Shown: positions 12,294 through 24,307, counted from the first letter of the stretch. The stretch: 64,000 nt of DNA from Aedes albopictus (GCF_035046485.1 NC_085136.1:219608853-219672852); one strand, 5' to 3'. The notes: a model not told the origin generated them from the letters alone. Program-made: numbers and translations.

Positions 12294-13513
12294 GAGTAAT
12301 GCGGGGCAAAAGTTCGCACCTAACAGACTTCACAAAATAACTAATAAACGAACAGAAAACAATATCATTTTTCTTCGTTAAAAGGATCCCTATCATGTTG
12401 CCTTCAAAATGTAGTACTAGATTTTTTGGCATTACTTTTGTAGTTTTAGTAATACAATTTTTAATACAAGTACTCCAATGCGAACTTTTGCCCCATAGTG
12501 GGGGCAAAAGTTCGCATTATACGGGGCAAAAGTTCGCACCTTGTACAGGGTAGTTTCTTTGTGTGATGTTCTTTTATTGCATGTTAATTCATGTTCGTCT
12601 TTTCAATCTAGCCATGAAATCTGTTTCCTTCTGTTTTTAGCATTACGGCCCAACTGGAATACGACCTGGTGTTCAGCTTTTGTATACAATGTGTTTTATG
12701 AAGACTTCCACAACTATTAACTAAGAGCTGTCCTTTCCAGCGTTTCTGAAAGTTGCCAAAATACATTGTGGGGTAATCATAGAGATACATGTTGTACAAA
12801 ATACAAAATACAAAAAAAAAACAAATATGCAGCAAAACTGTTGAACAGGACCGTAATCGAATCTTATCCCCGTCAGTATGGTGATGAGTTATAGCTGTCA
12901 ATTTACAAACTAAGCTATGAAAGACCCCGGTAGAGTCGATGAACATAAGAACTTCAGAAACATACGAAAAGACACAACGAGGATGACGAAGAAAATGTTT
13001 AAAAATGTTTTTGACCATTTTTCATTTCTTGAAATGGGTTAACATAATGTTTGTCTTACAATGGAACTTCTCACAAAACTAAGTTCAAACCCTCTGCCGG
13101 AACGATTCAGACTTTTGCCCCACAACTACTGCGAACTTTTGCCCCTCTGTAGAGGTTTTAACAATGTCCCTTTCTGTAAGAAGCACTAGTAGTTTATTGT
13201 TTATTCGAGTGCACCTCTCGAACTACTATGGAATAACGATTCTCCGACGTCAAGAGGTTATGAGATTTTTCTTCTTCTTGTTACTACAAATTCTTATTCG
13301 AAAAGGTCCAAAAATTCTATCAAAACACCTCGAAACACATTTTTTTTGCATAACTCTGCCAAACCATAACGAAATCAATCCAATTTTTATTGACGAGTAA
13401 CTGACCTGATTATGTGTCAAACCCATACAGATTTGTTTGGGTTCTTAACTTGTGCTCAGAAAAAGACCCACTGCGAACTTTTGCCCCGTGCAAACTTTTG
13501 CCCCGCATTACTC
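12294..13513. mobile_element. TA-flanked MITE with GGGGCAAAAGTTCGCA words
   Basis: Left end GAGTAATGCGGGGCAAAAG and the inverted right end are bordered by TA (12292-12293, 13514-13515). The word GGGGCAAAAGTTCGCA or its complement occurs at about 12303, 12478, 12501, 12523, 13111, 13130, 13472 and 13489. The right terminus carries two copies 17 bp apart. The 136-residue minus frame inside (12608-13018) resembles nothing I recognise. The element is nested in the 10097-15633 element. Confidence 0.8.
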
Positions 13514-15767
13514 TAAAGAAACTCCTGAAAATAAAAGACAAATCATTGACAACTCTAACGTAACATCTGTTCTTAGATATTTTTTGAGGAAATCGAAAGA
13601 TACTTTGGACTTAATTTCTAATCTCAGGTTGAAACTGATGAATAGTGGATACACATTAAAAAATATCGCAAAATCGAAGAATCTAACCTTTTATTAAAAT
13701 TTCTCTAAGAGTTTAAAATGAATCTTCGACAGTCATAATTGAGTAGCATTGAGAGCACTGGATTAACTTTCCATTCAGGATATCGCGAAAAAACATCTGA
13801 TATATCGACTGTACTGCCCCTCTTCGCATGTCAGTCCCATGTTGTGTTTCAAAGTGCCTACCTTTTGTACTATAACTCCAATTATTTTCAAAAAATGTAT
13901 TCACTTCATGCATACCATCTTCGTGGCATATTGAGCTGTGAAATGAGGCGGGAGAGGTTGGAAATTAGTTTTAAATTAACTCGTTGATGACAAAAATATA
14001 ATTCGTATTAGAAACGACATGGGAAGGACATGCAAAGAGGGGCAGAGTAGGTTTATAGGCCTAAGAAATAAACCTAAAATTATTCCAGTATATGAGGTGT
14101 TCTTCTTTTCTATGATTTTCAAGATTTCAGTAACAGTTCTCGCACAAGAATCTTGCAGAAGTGCTTTTATGAATAGCTCCAATAAAAACATGAAGTAATT
14201 CTTCAGATACACATTAGCAAATAGGTGAAACAAAAAATCCTTCACAATGTTCACATTTATGTTTTAAAGAATTCATAGAAGAAGCGTTTCATGTTCTCCA
14301 TTGGTTACATCAATAATTATTTCAGGAGTTTTTCTTGAAAATTTGTAGGCAATAATTTGGAAGATATCATAAAAAATCACGAGAATCCAGTCTTCTGGTT
14401 TAAACGTCCAATTTTGCCTCCGTTTTATGTCAGTTTTTGCAAAGGAATTCTCTAGGAATGCATTTATAGATTCATCCAATGCTTCTACTAAAAGTTGCTA
14501 AAATGCCAGAAACTTTTTCGAAACGACTGAATTCTTATGCCTACAGAAACTTTTCCAAAACCATTAAATATGCCGCTATCCCAGATTCTTACTATTTGGC
14601 GGTTGCAGGGAGCTTCTCTATGAACTCATTCAGAAATTTTGCTAGAAATATTAAAAATTCCTAAGCGATAATTTTAGGAATTTCTTTACTACCAATTTAA
14701 GGAATTGTTCAAATAGTTTTGTTAAGAACTAAAACTAGCCCGAAACTCATCCAGGTCGGCATAAATCCTTAAATTATATCAGCAGGAACTACAACAGAAA
14801 CAAACTATTTTTGCCTAGGCTTTAGCTATAAAATCTTCTACAAAGTCCGACAAATTACAAAATCAGTTATGCAAGAATAGAAATGATTGTACGCAAATTT
14901 TCATAAAAAGGATTTGTGCATTTTTTTTTGCTAAAGTGAGTATTTACTACGTAAATTAAAGAAAATAAAATAAAATACATAAGTGCACTGTAGATATATG
15001 ATTTTAAATTTCTAGAAAATGCGTTAAAACCATGTATTGAAAAACACAATTTTAAGATTTTCTAGCTAAAATAATTTCTTTGATATTTCCAAATTTTCCT
15101 AGCTTTTTTTTTCAGGCAGTTGACAGTAGACACCCAGCAAATCTTCGTGATTTCTCGATAATATTCAGACAGGTGTCTCGGCAAATTACGCTGTGTATTG
15201 TGTGAAAAATAATTCCGTTTATTTATGGCAAAATTTCGTGTACTTAAATTTAAGATTTATTCGTTGACTTGAGCATCCGAACAATATAAAAATGTCATCC
15301 GGATGATCTCTATTAAACAAGAATTCACCCATGATTCAGAAAGCAACAGTCATCATCAAATGTTTGGATTTTAGAATTTCATCGTGACCTTCAAAGCCTC
15401 AACCTGGTTGATTGAAGTAAGGTATAATTGTGAAATTGTGTAAGAATCTGAATTTGAAGTGAGTTGAGTGCTAAATCTAGGTTTGGGTTTAAATTCTACA
15501 GCCGTTACACATCAATTAAAAAATTCCCGATCATGAACAAAATTCCCGATTAATTCCCGCATTTTTCCCGATGAAATCCAATTCCCGACTTTTTCCCGCA
15601 TTTCCCGAATTTCCCGAGTCTGTGGCCACCCTGTAATTTATGGACGTTCCCCTATACTTAAATTCAAAATACACCGCTCTTTAAATTTTATCTTAACGAA
15701 GTATTCTTTCATTACTATATGATCAATTGTAACAGGCTATTTTTCTACATAAAAATTAAAATTAAAA

Positions 15768-16060
15768 TTAACGTTCAGAAGTTTCTACCTGAATCTCAAC
15801 TTTTTCCTCTGGGGTGAAGAAAGTTGAACCGCGGTAGTTGAAATGCGGATCGAGAGAGAGCGCCATTTTGAAAGCTCGTGATCCACGGAGCGATGCCAAT
15901 CTTCTGTTTAAGGCCTCCAACAGGTCCGGAACAAACGGATTGTTCTTGACCTTGCCGACCTGGCTGATGGCCATAAGCCAGGCAATGAAGAAATCCGGCA
16001 ACGAGACGTGCTCAGCTTGCATTTGGTATTGGTCAATAAAGTCCCAAAGTTCCGTCAAAT
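15768..16060 (-). pseudogene. hAT transposase, C-terminal exon fragment
   Basis: The translated minus strand has the late part of a hAT transposase: a leading TELWDFIDQ segment, then AFKMALSLDPHF, which corresponds to the conserved hAT LDPRF motif. The exon is preceded by a pyrimidine tract and acceptor (AG at 16061-16062). The earlier exons of what looks like the same gene lie at 19830-21304. The 3.8 kb between is filled by other repeats. No full hAT dimerisation region follows. Confidence 0.65.
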
Positions 16061-16132
16061 CTGTAAATATGAAAAAAAAAAAATCTTAAAGAAAACGTAT
16101 TTAATTTTTGTATTTCATTATTAGCAGTCCCG

Positions 16133-18893
16133 GCAAACGTCGCACTAAGGGGCGTTTGGCCAATCTAGCTGGCCAATATTATTTTCAGGGGATTTTCACA
16201 AATCTAATTCGCAATAAGCATTGGAAGACTACATAAACGACATTCGAATGCAATTAGCATGGTTTACACAACTACAAATGCCCTTTTCTATTAAATAATC
16301 GACATATTAAAGGAAGTCTTTCACTATCTTATGAGATTGCCTACTTTTAGGTGTAAATCACGGTTTAGAGAAATATATTTATCAAATAACTTCAAAAATA
16401 CATTACCTGTAAGAATTTTGACAACAAATTCGGATTTAGAGACGCTGCATTTCACTTTTCAGGGTATTTTTTACATAAACGAATATTGTTTATTGAACAC
16501 ATTTCTTATTTTAAAATACTGAAATATTATTGATAGATGTTTGCGTTATTTCAATATGTACTGAGTAAAACAGTACTTGTTTTAATAATATGAAACGTGT
16601 AACTTTCACTTGTATGCAATGACCGTTGGTAAAGGTATGATCAGTGTCACCTTTTATAACGATTACTTTAATAACGAGAGAGAAATTGCCTACTTTACGT
16701 AATAACTATGATTTCATCGATCAGTTCAGCAAAATGTATACGAGTATCAAAAACTATAATTAAAGAACTCCATCTCAAAATTATGTTCATGAATAAGAAG
16801 TTAATTAAGACTTTTTAAGCCAAAAATTAAATTCGTAGATGTGTTTTCCCTTTTTAAAAGTTTTAACCTGTTCTACAATCATATTTTAATCAATTTTTCA
16901 ACTATTTGACACTTATTTTTGGTAAATCAAACAAAATAGATTCAAAATATGGCCTTGAAACGCTTAACAGAATGAGTTTTGATAAAATAGAACTAAATAT
17001 TAAAGAATCAAATGGCTAGACCCATAGACTGTAATACGCCTTAAAGTATGCAATGGCCCTGAAATTACAATTTCTTTAATAGCTCTCATTCAGAAAAACG
17101 TCGATTACTCAAAAGTACGCACTTTTACGCAGCTGGATTTTCTATTAATCTCAAGTAGGATGTGATAGCTTGTGTTACAGGTAGTGTCGACCCAGCAATC
17201 GCCAGCAATAAAAAACTGCAGATGTTTCTTTGTTTGTTTTCACCTGAGGGAGCTTCAAGATAACTTTAAAAAAAATGCAAACATGAATTGTTTTATCACC
17301 TCGTTGCAACATTTGTGGTATGTTTTGTCTATTGAAACTGACTTTGCGGTCATAAAAACTGAAAGCATAACCAAATGGTCAAAGACAAACTTTAGTCGAA
17401 AACTGTAAAATTTCTCTACCCTAGCTTTGACCTAAAGCAGACTTTGTATGGATTTGTTTGATGGGAATTCGAGCATAGGGAAGTATTCCATAACTATCCA
17501 TGTGCCATATTCAGTACACATTTTCCAGACCCCCTCAACTCCATCATTTTCTTGGAAACACGAACACAGCGCCATCATTTAGCTTGCGGATGAATATAGA
17601 ACCATAAAAGCAGCATAAGTGTGCTTTGCTTCTCATGATTGTCATGGTAGCTACGTTGTTACTTGTTTGTTATTTCCTTTCGATGCAGACGTGTGATGTG
17701 AAAAATGTACACAGGTACGTTTGTAGAGTGCATGAACTAACAAATAATTTACAATTAAAACTTCTTTTTATACTTTTAGGATGCTGAGATATTTATTGTA
17801 GTTGCCGCCAATCCCAATGGACTGGAATGGGCTGGAATCATTTAAATCGAGACTTGAATGTATAATCTTTAGCGTACATCACACCGGGATAGTAGGTCGA
17901 AAAAGAATAATCGATGTCCGTAGACCAAATCGAGGTGAAGTCCGAAGCATCAAGATTAACATGCGCTGGGCACGATTAACAATCAAGTGAAGGTACTGAT
18001 CGGAATTTACATCGGTTAGCCCCAACTGGGTGCCTTCGAATTAGAGTAAATAGTTAGGGATCCGTTTGCGGTTCTAAAACTGAAAGACACCTCAATCAAC
18101 CTGAAGATAGGATTCCGTCGGACATCTTACCCTGATGAAGGTGTTTTTACTCTTTTGCTGAAATGTATTGTAAATTAACTCAATAAATTCATGACAATTC
18201 TGCGTGTTTTACTGAAAAAAAACTTGGAACGAAAACTTGGGTAATGAAATATGTTTTCCGTTTTCTACAATGTGCTGTTTCTCTAATAACTCCCAGCATA
18301 GACAACTTTGTCCAAAAATGTCCACAACTGCGACCGGGGTTTGAGTAATGCATCTGGCAAAATGGTTCCTAACCACTTTAGTTATACCCAGAAGCTGTGG
18401 GTGCGGTAAAGTTTAACCGTTGAAAATTCATCAACTTCGACGTTGATGTCGGAATATTCTCAATTGTCGGATGTTATCACCTAAATTTCATTGGTTAATT
18501 GATCCGAGAGATCCTTGAAATCTTCACTCCCTTTTTAAACGGAATACCTGCTACCAAATTTGCCATCAATCCGTTACAAATCTCTTGGGCTGTCCGGGTC
18601 CTGAAATTCAGATCGACCTACACAAAACAAATCAAATGTCATTTGCATTTCTATAAGAAAAATCTCAGTATGCTTAGTGAAATGCTATTTACCTCGTAGT
18701 TCTATATTGCTACCCTGCGTGGCAGCACAATCGCAAAAAAAGACATGTTTCCTATGATTCATATGGAAAACCCACTCACATGGCCATCTTGTTAATCGGA
18801 CATCTTTGCATTTTCACAATACGAGTGACTTTGAAAAATGACTTATGGCCAGCTAGATTAGCCATACGCCCCTTAGTGCGTCGTCCTCCCTGC
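16133..18893. mobile_element. Element with CGCACTAAGGGGCG inverted ends
   Basis: A block at 16139-16174 containing GCACTAAGGGGCG and CAATCTAGCTGGCCA is matched in inverted orientation at 18846-18883. The outermost boundary is uncertain because similarity fades outside the block. No target duplication was found. The interior (including the 62-residue frame at 17802-17990) shows no recognisable protein. It contains copies of the GCCTACTTTTAGG motif at about 16336 and 17032. The element lies within the presumed last intron of the hAT gene. Confidence 0.55.
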
Positions 18894-19122
18894 CTACTCT
18901 ATTTTTTGACATCCGGTTCCATGAAGAAATGCCCCTCAAAATGGAATTTCAGATTTTCCAGTTTTTCTTGCCTTCCCGGTCACTTTTTCTAATTATTTTT
19001 TCGTATGAACACGTCGGAGCCCTGGCAGAATACAACAGTGAAAGAATCATGTAGATCTGTTGACCCGTTCCCGAGCCTATTCGTGACATACAAACACCAT
19101 TCCATTTTTATTATTTACTAGC
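18894..19122. other. Unassigned sequence
   Basis: No domain, inverted end or tandem repeat recognised. Confidence 0.5.
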
Positions 19123-19775
19123 TGTCCCGGCAACGATCTCTTGCCAAGCTGTGGTGGTTTGACAACTGTTGTTGTGGTTGTGGTCCATTGGACTACCCGC
19201 TTGGCGCACACCCACAGTTGATCAGCAGGAGTAAATCAATTTTATTTTGTATGGTGAAAAGCATCTAAACTTGAATTACTTGAAATAGAAAGCTTTTACT
19301 GATAAAATATTTGGTAGGCTTAATAGTAGTCACCATTGTGCACAACCACTACCAAATATATTTTCGAATAATGTATTCCACTTCGATAAATTTGCCTTTA
19401 GATGCTATTCGCCATACAATATTTTTGCGATTTACTTTTAGCGATTTTTCGCGCATAGAAGCTAGCGCCACATTGGTCGATGCGGAGAGTAGGAAAACAG
19501 CCGATGTAGTTAATCCATTGTTAAGGTCATTGCAGCACGGCACTCTAGATTGGTTTCATTTCGATCGTGTTGATTTTCTTCCCAGGTCATGAAAATTCAA
19601 TACTTTATCAATTTTCTTAGTTTTTCAGTGCATTTTTTCAACTTTTTTTTACTTATAAACACAGCCACCATGAATACGAATCAAACCATGCAAGAGTCAT
19701 CCCGATCGGTTCAGCCGTTCATGAGTTTTGTTGCCTCAAAGGGACTTCAAACTCATTTTTATATATATAGAAGAT
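19123..19775 (+). repeat. Interspersed repeat beginning AGCTGTCCCGGCAA and ending in TATATATAGAAGATAG
   Basis: The head word AGCTGTCCCGGCAA and the tail phrase GATCGGTTCAGCCGTTC followed by a TATATATAGAAGATAG-like run resemble a repeat type I have seen widely in insect DNA, but I cannot name its class. A similar head word also starts near 16131. It lies inside the hAT gene gap and has no convincing coding region. Confidence 0.45.
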
Positions 19776-19829
19776 AGAAGATATGGGCTCTGGGAACTGT
19801 GCTTCAAGCTGCTAAAAAAACGGGTTTTA

Positions 19830-20311
19830 AACTTTGAACGAATCGACCATATCAAAAATTCCCCCCAGCGCGTGTTATTGGGAATATGCGGGTACGAAGC
19901 CTTGCGATAGTCGAAGTTCGTCTTGTACTTGATGTTTTCAACTTTCCTTGCTAGTTCCAGTAGCTTCTAGACGTTCTTGTCCGATTTATTTACGACATCT
20001 GAAATCGCCAGCTGAAGCGTGTGCACTGCACATCGCATAAGATTGATCCGCTCTTTAAATTCGGTTGCCAGTTCTGAGGTGAGATTTTTAGCCGTTTCTT
20101 TATCTTCCGCTATATCATCCTCTTCTAGTTTCTCAAATAGTGCCATTTTCAGTTTTTAACGCAGCTTTTTGACCGCTGCGACCATGTTGGCCCCGTTGTC
20201 AACGGTCACCGAAAAAAATGTTCTCGATCGGTACACCGTATTCTGCCAAGAGGCCCAGAATCTTGTGTTTCAGGTTATTCGCGGTCTGGCTCGATTTTAC
20301 CTCAACCATAC
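19830..20311 (-). pseudogene. hAT transposase, central exon with stops and a frameshift
   Basis: Reading down the minus strand after an acceptor at 20312-20313, the translation carries IFSVTVDNGANMV (hAT catalytic-core aspartate context), then LMRCAVHTLQL (the hAT RCxxHxL motif), and then NNTRWG (the TRW motif). Stops occur at 20156-20158 and 19977-19979, and a frameshift follows the TRW motif. The order and spacing fit one hAT transposase gene running from 21304 to 15768. It can no longer make a working protein. Confidence 0.75.
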
Positions 20312-20615
20312 CTGTTTAAGAAAAATTGAGAAATTAGGTATAGTTATTGAATCTGCGTGAAAACGCTGTTGTGGTGAGGATGTAGGTCTGAGATAATTTG
20401 GAAAGGGATACCCATTTCCTACACTTCCCGCTATAACTCAGCCAATTTTGCACGGATTTACATATTTTTTTAAACGGTGATGTACATAAGGTATCTACAT
20501 ACAAAAATGTAAGTGACGTTGACTGAGTTTTGGTAGCAAGTGCACAAAAAAAACTTCTCCTGTCCAAATGGTCTCATACTCTAGTTCAATATGTGACTTT
20601 CGTGTGTGTACTCAC

Positions 20616-20918
20616 CGAGTGTTCGGATAACAACTTTGTCCCCCAGAGTATAATGCACATCACGCCCAGGATGTGCCTATTATGTCGGGTCGCCGAATCC
20701 ACCTTCAAACATATCAGCTTGCCGGCCATAACGTCAATCAGGGTCTGCTTCACATGCTGCGACACGACTCGTAGGTGGTCCTTGATGGAATCGCGATTCA
20801 GCTTACATCCAACTGCAAGGCAAATCGGTACGAGGAGGAGCTGGAAGCCCTCCCACTCGACATAAGACAGCGGCAACCCGTGAAATGCGACCAACATTAC
20901 GACTGCCTCGATCAACAA
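20616..20918 (-). pseudogene. hAT transposase, second exon
   Basis: The segment reads as the hAT region beginning with a GLPLSYVEWEGF block (compare the common GLPL..VE...F of the family) and ending near VDSATRHNRHILG, the D-x-W/T region that carries the first catalytic aspartate in the family. It is bounded by an acceptor (CAG, 20919) and a GTGAGT donor just below 20616. Exon phases do not match cleanly, so indels are likely. Confidence 0.65.
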
Positions 20919-21050
20919 CTGTAAATCGATCGCTATGGGGCGTTACGCGGCTTTTTGGCAGGTGGCGTGTAATCTTTCAGAAGACCGTTGGCGTTGGCGA
21001 TCTCGCTGTGTCTGCTACGGAAATGTCGGATGAAATTTACCGGATCTTAC

Positions 21051-21304
21051 CTCGTCTGCTGGTAGCTGCACTCTCCGTCTGGCTCGATGTTGCACGTCGC
21101 CTTGTTTGCATCCAGAATAATGAAGGACTCTGCTATTTCTATCAAAGTGCGTTTTTTTTTACTTGGAAGGATTGGAGGAGCTACTCGTCGAAGCCATGAT
21201 GTTACACTAGAACCACATCCGACGCTGAAAATTTTACTACCGGCAATGGACACCGTTTTTTGCGGGTTTGTCCATTCAATAAAAACAGCGGATGAATATA
21301 ACAA
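21051..21304 (-). pseudogene. Possible first exon of the hAT transposase gene
   Basis: An open minus-strand frame followed by a GTAAGA donor at 21050-21045, upstream of the recognisable hAT exons. The translated segment has a few cysteines but no complete BED zinc finger. Assignment rests mainly on position. Confidence 0.35.
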
Positions 21305-21653
21305 AAAGAAACAACAAAGTAACCATCATGAATGAATTCCGGAGCATCGGGTTCATTCTGACTGACAGCAGCACAGGAGGCCCCATCGAAACAAGCAAGA
21401 CAATGAATCAAAGGTCGATTCGATGTGAGCGTGAAGATAAAGACAAAGCAGTAGCGGTGGCAGACAGATTTTACACTGAAAATCTTTGTAATTTGGCATT
21501 CAGAAGGTGTTTCACAATTTTTACAACTCTGCTACACATATTTGTGGATGCTTCAGAAGAAGCATTTGCTGCATGTGTATACACGAGGAGCAAAACACAT
21601 AACGGTTGCTGTATTAGACTTCTGGCAGCCAAATCGAGAGTAAGCCCAATTAA

Positions 21654-21854
21654 GGTGAATATATAACGAAGCCAAACTTCGAATTTTCAAAAGCACAAAT
21701 CTGACGAACCGAGAGTTGGTTTGCGCTGAAAAGTTGATCGATTTGTCACCACCAGCGAGTCACCAATCGATCAACTTTTCAGCGCAATCCGTCTTTTGGT
21801 TCCTCAGATTTGTGCTCTTGAAAATTTGAGGTGTGGCTACGTTATATATTCACC
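21654..21854. mobile_element. Palindromic TTAA MITE inside BEL pol
   Basis: The 201-bp element is nearly one long hairpin; it starts GGTGAATATATAACG and ends with the inverted CGTTATATATTCACC. TTAA is duplicated at 21650-21653 and 21855-21858, as in piggyBac-type insertions. The coding frame of the surrounding BEL pol is open again across the empty site, so the insertion is a clean event. Confidence 0.9.
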
Positions 21855-22788
21855 TTAAGCCAATCTCAGTCCCCAGACTGGAACTGCAAGGAGCATTATT
21901 GGGCACACGGTTAAAGACTCAAGTAAAAGAAGAACTACGTATTAAAAATACAGAAATAACTATGACATAGTGACCACATTGTGGTCAAATTCACAAACCG
22001 TTCTCGCCTGGATTAATACAGAAAAAAGAAAATATCATCAGTTCGTAGGCCACAGAATAGGAGAAATATTAGATTCAACCAAGAAAGATCAATGGCGTTG
22101 GGTTCCATCTGATATGAATCCTGCAGATGAAGGGACGAAACTAGCTAAAGGAAAAAACTATTTGTCTGGATGGACCACATTTTTTAAGACAGCCAGAAGA
22201 TATTTGGCCAGCAAAAGCAACACCTGTACCAACTGCTGCAGAAATAGTTGCCTTTCATAATTAACCGGAATATTTGTTTATAAAAGAACGACTATTCGTG
22301 CTGGAGAAGATTCGTCAGACACTTAATTCCACTCAAGAAATTTGTGACCTGGCTACAAAGAAAGGAAACTCTAGTAAAAAGTATAAAATATGACGAATGG
22401 AAGTGCATTAAAAATGCACTTTTCAGGAAAGCTCAAAGTGATGCATTTCCTATCGAGATGAAAGCCTTAATCAGTGGCGAATCTGTTCCAACAACAAGTT
22501 TGATACTTTCTCTACAACCATTTCTGGATGAATTTGGAGTTATGCGCGCTAAAGGCATACTAGAGAGAGCAACTATGTTACCATTGGCGACCAGAACCCC
22601 AATTATTATGCCGCAACATCATCGTTTGACAAAGTTATTGGTACGTTTATACCAGGCAGAGTATTTACATTAGGAAGAAGGAGCAGTAACAACAGCGATT
22701 CAACAAAAGTTCTGGATTATCAACTTAAAATCCGTATTTAGCATTGTTAGATTTTGTTACCAAAAACGTACTATAGCTAAATCTAAAC

Positions 22789-23722
22789 TATAGATAGTAG
22801 AGTAAACATTAGTGTGGGTCATCGGAAGCGTTTTCTCAGATCAAAGCTTTTTTGGTTCCGTTTCGGGTCCTGAGTATCTGTACAAAATTTGAGCACGATC
22901 GGTTGCGTCTACACTTTGCGCATTGCAATTGAAATTTGTATGGGATCTTATATGGGAAAACATACTTTTTTGCATTTTAGTCATAAGTTGAAAAAGTTTG
23001 TCTGAAACTTTTTAACCGATACTGTAAATTGATAGCCTAGGATGTTCTGAAAAACTTTGTTGAAGACCGCAAAGCGATCCGATGCTTGTGAAAATAGTTA
23101 TAACCAACGAACCGCATGCATGTGTTTATGTTTTAACATGTAAAGGAATAACAATAGCAACAAAATCATGATGTTTCATCAAGCAATGTCAACGCTATAA
23201 CTTTTTTTATAAGCATCAGATCACTTCGCGGTCTTCGACAAAGTTTTTCAGGACACTCTAGGCTATGTTTTCACTTTAACGATTACACGGTTTTAGAAAA
23301 ATTCGTACTTGTTATGAGAGAAATGCAAAAAAGTGTGTTTTCCCATGTAAAACCCCATATAAACTTCAATCGCGATGCGCAAAACGTAGACATAACCGAT
23401 CGTGCTCAAATTTTGCACACTTATTTGGGTCCTGAAATGGTATCAAAAAAGCTTTGATCTGATGGGATACCATTGAATTTTTCACTTTTCCATATAAACG
23501 ATGACCCACTCTAGTAAACATAGATCCGTGATGATGAATCCGTTGTATCCAAACGAACTGTCAAAATCCGTATCCAAACGAGCATGACGTCACGATTTGG
23601 ACAACATCAATGGAGCGCATGACGTCATATTCAATCGTCGTACTTTTGAAAATTACTACTTACACGCTTGAAACATTTTAGTCAGTGGTGTCCGCGGATC
23701 TATGTTTACTCTACTATCTATA
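22789..23722. mobile_element. MITE with TATAGATAGTAGAG termini and 8-bp duplication, itself interrupted
   Basis: Perfect inverted termini TATAGATAGTAGAGTAAACA are flanked by ATCTAAAC on both sides (22781-22788, 23723-23730), an 8-bp duplication as in hAT-type MITEs. A second element occupies 22810-23512, so the original MITE was only about 230 bp. Its remaining body has two TGACGTCA-like palindromes. Confidence 0.88.
22810..23512. mobile_element. Foldback element with AGTGTGGGTCATCG termini
   Basis: The ends AGTGTGGGTCATCG and the inverted CGATGACCCACTCT are flanked by AGTAAACAT (22801-22809, 23513-23521), an 8-9-bp duplication. Much of the two halves is mutually inverted: for example the ATCAAAGCTTTTTTG region near 22840 and AAAAAAGCTTTGAT near 23445. 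No coding capacity. It is the youngest of the three layers here. Confidence 0.85.
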
Positions 23723-23812
23723 ATCTAAACCAGTTGACCCGCTTATGGCACCATTACCTCCGCCCAGAGTAACAGGCTATGTGAGGCCATTCACGAATCG
23801 CGGAACTGGCAT

Positions 23813-24307
23813 AAACCGCAAACGCCCTTCAGAAATATCTTTGAATGATGATAAAATACCACCGAAACGTCAAATATTCCAATTGCGGGACCATGACTAT
23901 ACCATGAATGTAAAGCAATACTACGAAACCATCAGAGTGAAGCTACAATCATGAATCTGCGAAGCCGTTTGAAATCCAGGACTCAAAAGTTGAAACAAAA
24001 GGAAAAATCTGCACGGAGGTGGCGAAAAAGGGCACTGGAGTTAAAAAAGCAGTTGCTGAAAGTTTCAAAACAGAACCGAAGGGAGCCAAGTACCATTTCC
24101 TGCTTAATTTCTGAATTAATCAAAATTCAAAAACGACAAGCGTACCAAAGGGGCCAGGTATTCAAAAACATTGAAAGAATAGCGTTTTCGCTTTACTATT
24201 GCTCCAATAAGGCTTACCGGCAGCTTCGGCAGTATATTAGGCCTATTAGGCTTCTCAGTGTGTCACTGCTCAAAAAGTGGTTGAAATCCGAGAGATGGAG
24301 TATGTGA
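23813..24307 (+). pseudogene. P-element/THAP-like transposase fragment
   Basis: Two overlapping frames (up to 23954, and 23951-24307) read as one protein piece broken by a frameshift. A lysine/arginine-rich coiled-coil-like stretch (LKSRTQKLKQKEKSARRW) leads to AFSLYYCSNKAYRQLRQYI, which resembles the helix upstream of the catalytic domain of P-type and THAP9-like transposases (FsL.YySpkAYr.lR). The THAP finger and the rest of the catalytic core are absent. The left side is fused to the BEL fossil at about 23812. Assignment is by remembered family pattern only. Confidence 0.5.

Larger units (their letters stand above)
10097..15633. mobile_element. Long non-autonomous DNA element with CAGGGTGGCCACA termini (hAT-like)
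   Basis: The left end begins CAGGGTGGCCACACAGA and the right end is the inverted match, ending TGTGGCCACCCTG. TAATTT directly flanks both ends (10091-10096, 15634-15639), consistent with a 6-bp target duplication. Beside each terminus lies a patch of TTCCCGC and TTCCCGA words in the same orientation rather than inverted. The interior carries two younger TA-flanked MITEs (10710-11827 and 12294-13513) and no recognisable transposase. CAGGG-type ends suggest the hAT superfamily, but a 6-bp duplication is not the usual 8 bp. Confidence 0.7.
21530..23812 (+). pseudogene. BEL/Pao pol fossil (RNase H to integrase zinc region), split by MITEs
   Basis: Plus-strand translation gives the BEL RNase H start (FVDASEEAF), the AAKSRVSP block, a [11 protein letters not shown] block with NPAD downstream, the pre-integrase FLDEFGVMRAKG region, and finally APLPPPRVTGY with VRPF. 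The element is broken by a 201-bp MITE at 21654-21854 and a 934-bp composite insert at 22789-23722, and frames shift near 21960 and 22670. The RNase H aspartate of WTDS is replaced by N. No LTR was found. Similarity stops at about 23812, where a P-like fragment starts. It is distinct from the intact BEL copy at 40-46 kb. Confidence 0.8.

Noticed and set aside
12608..13018. A 136-residue minus-strand frame inside a MITE
   Set aside because: It resembles no known protein, lies within a non-autonomous repeat, and has no coding support.
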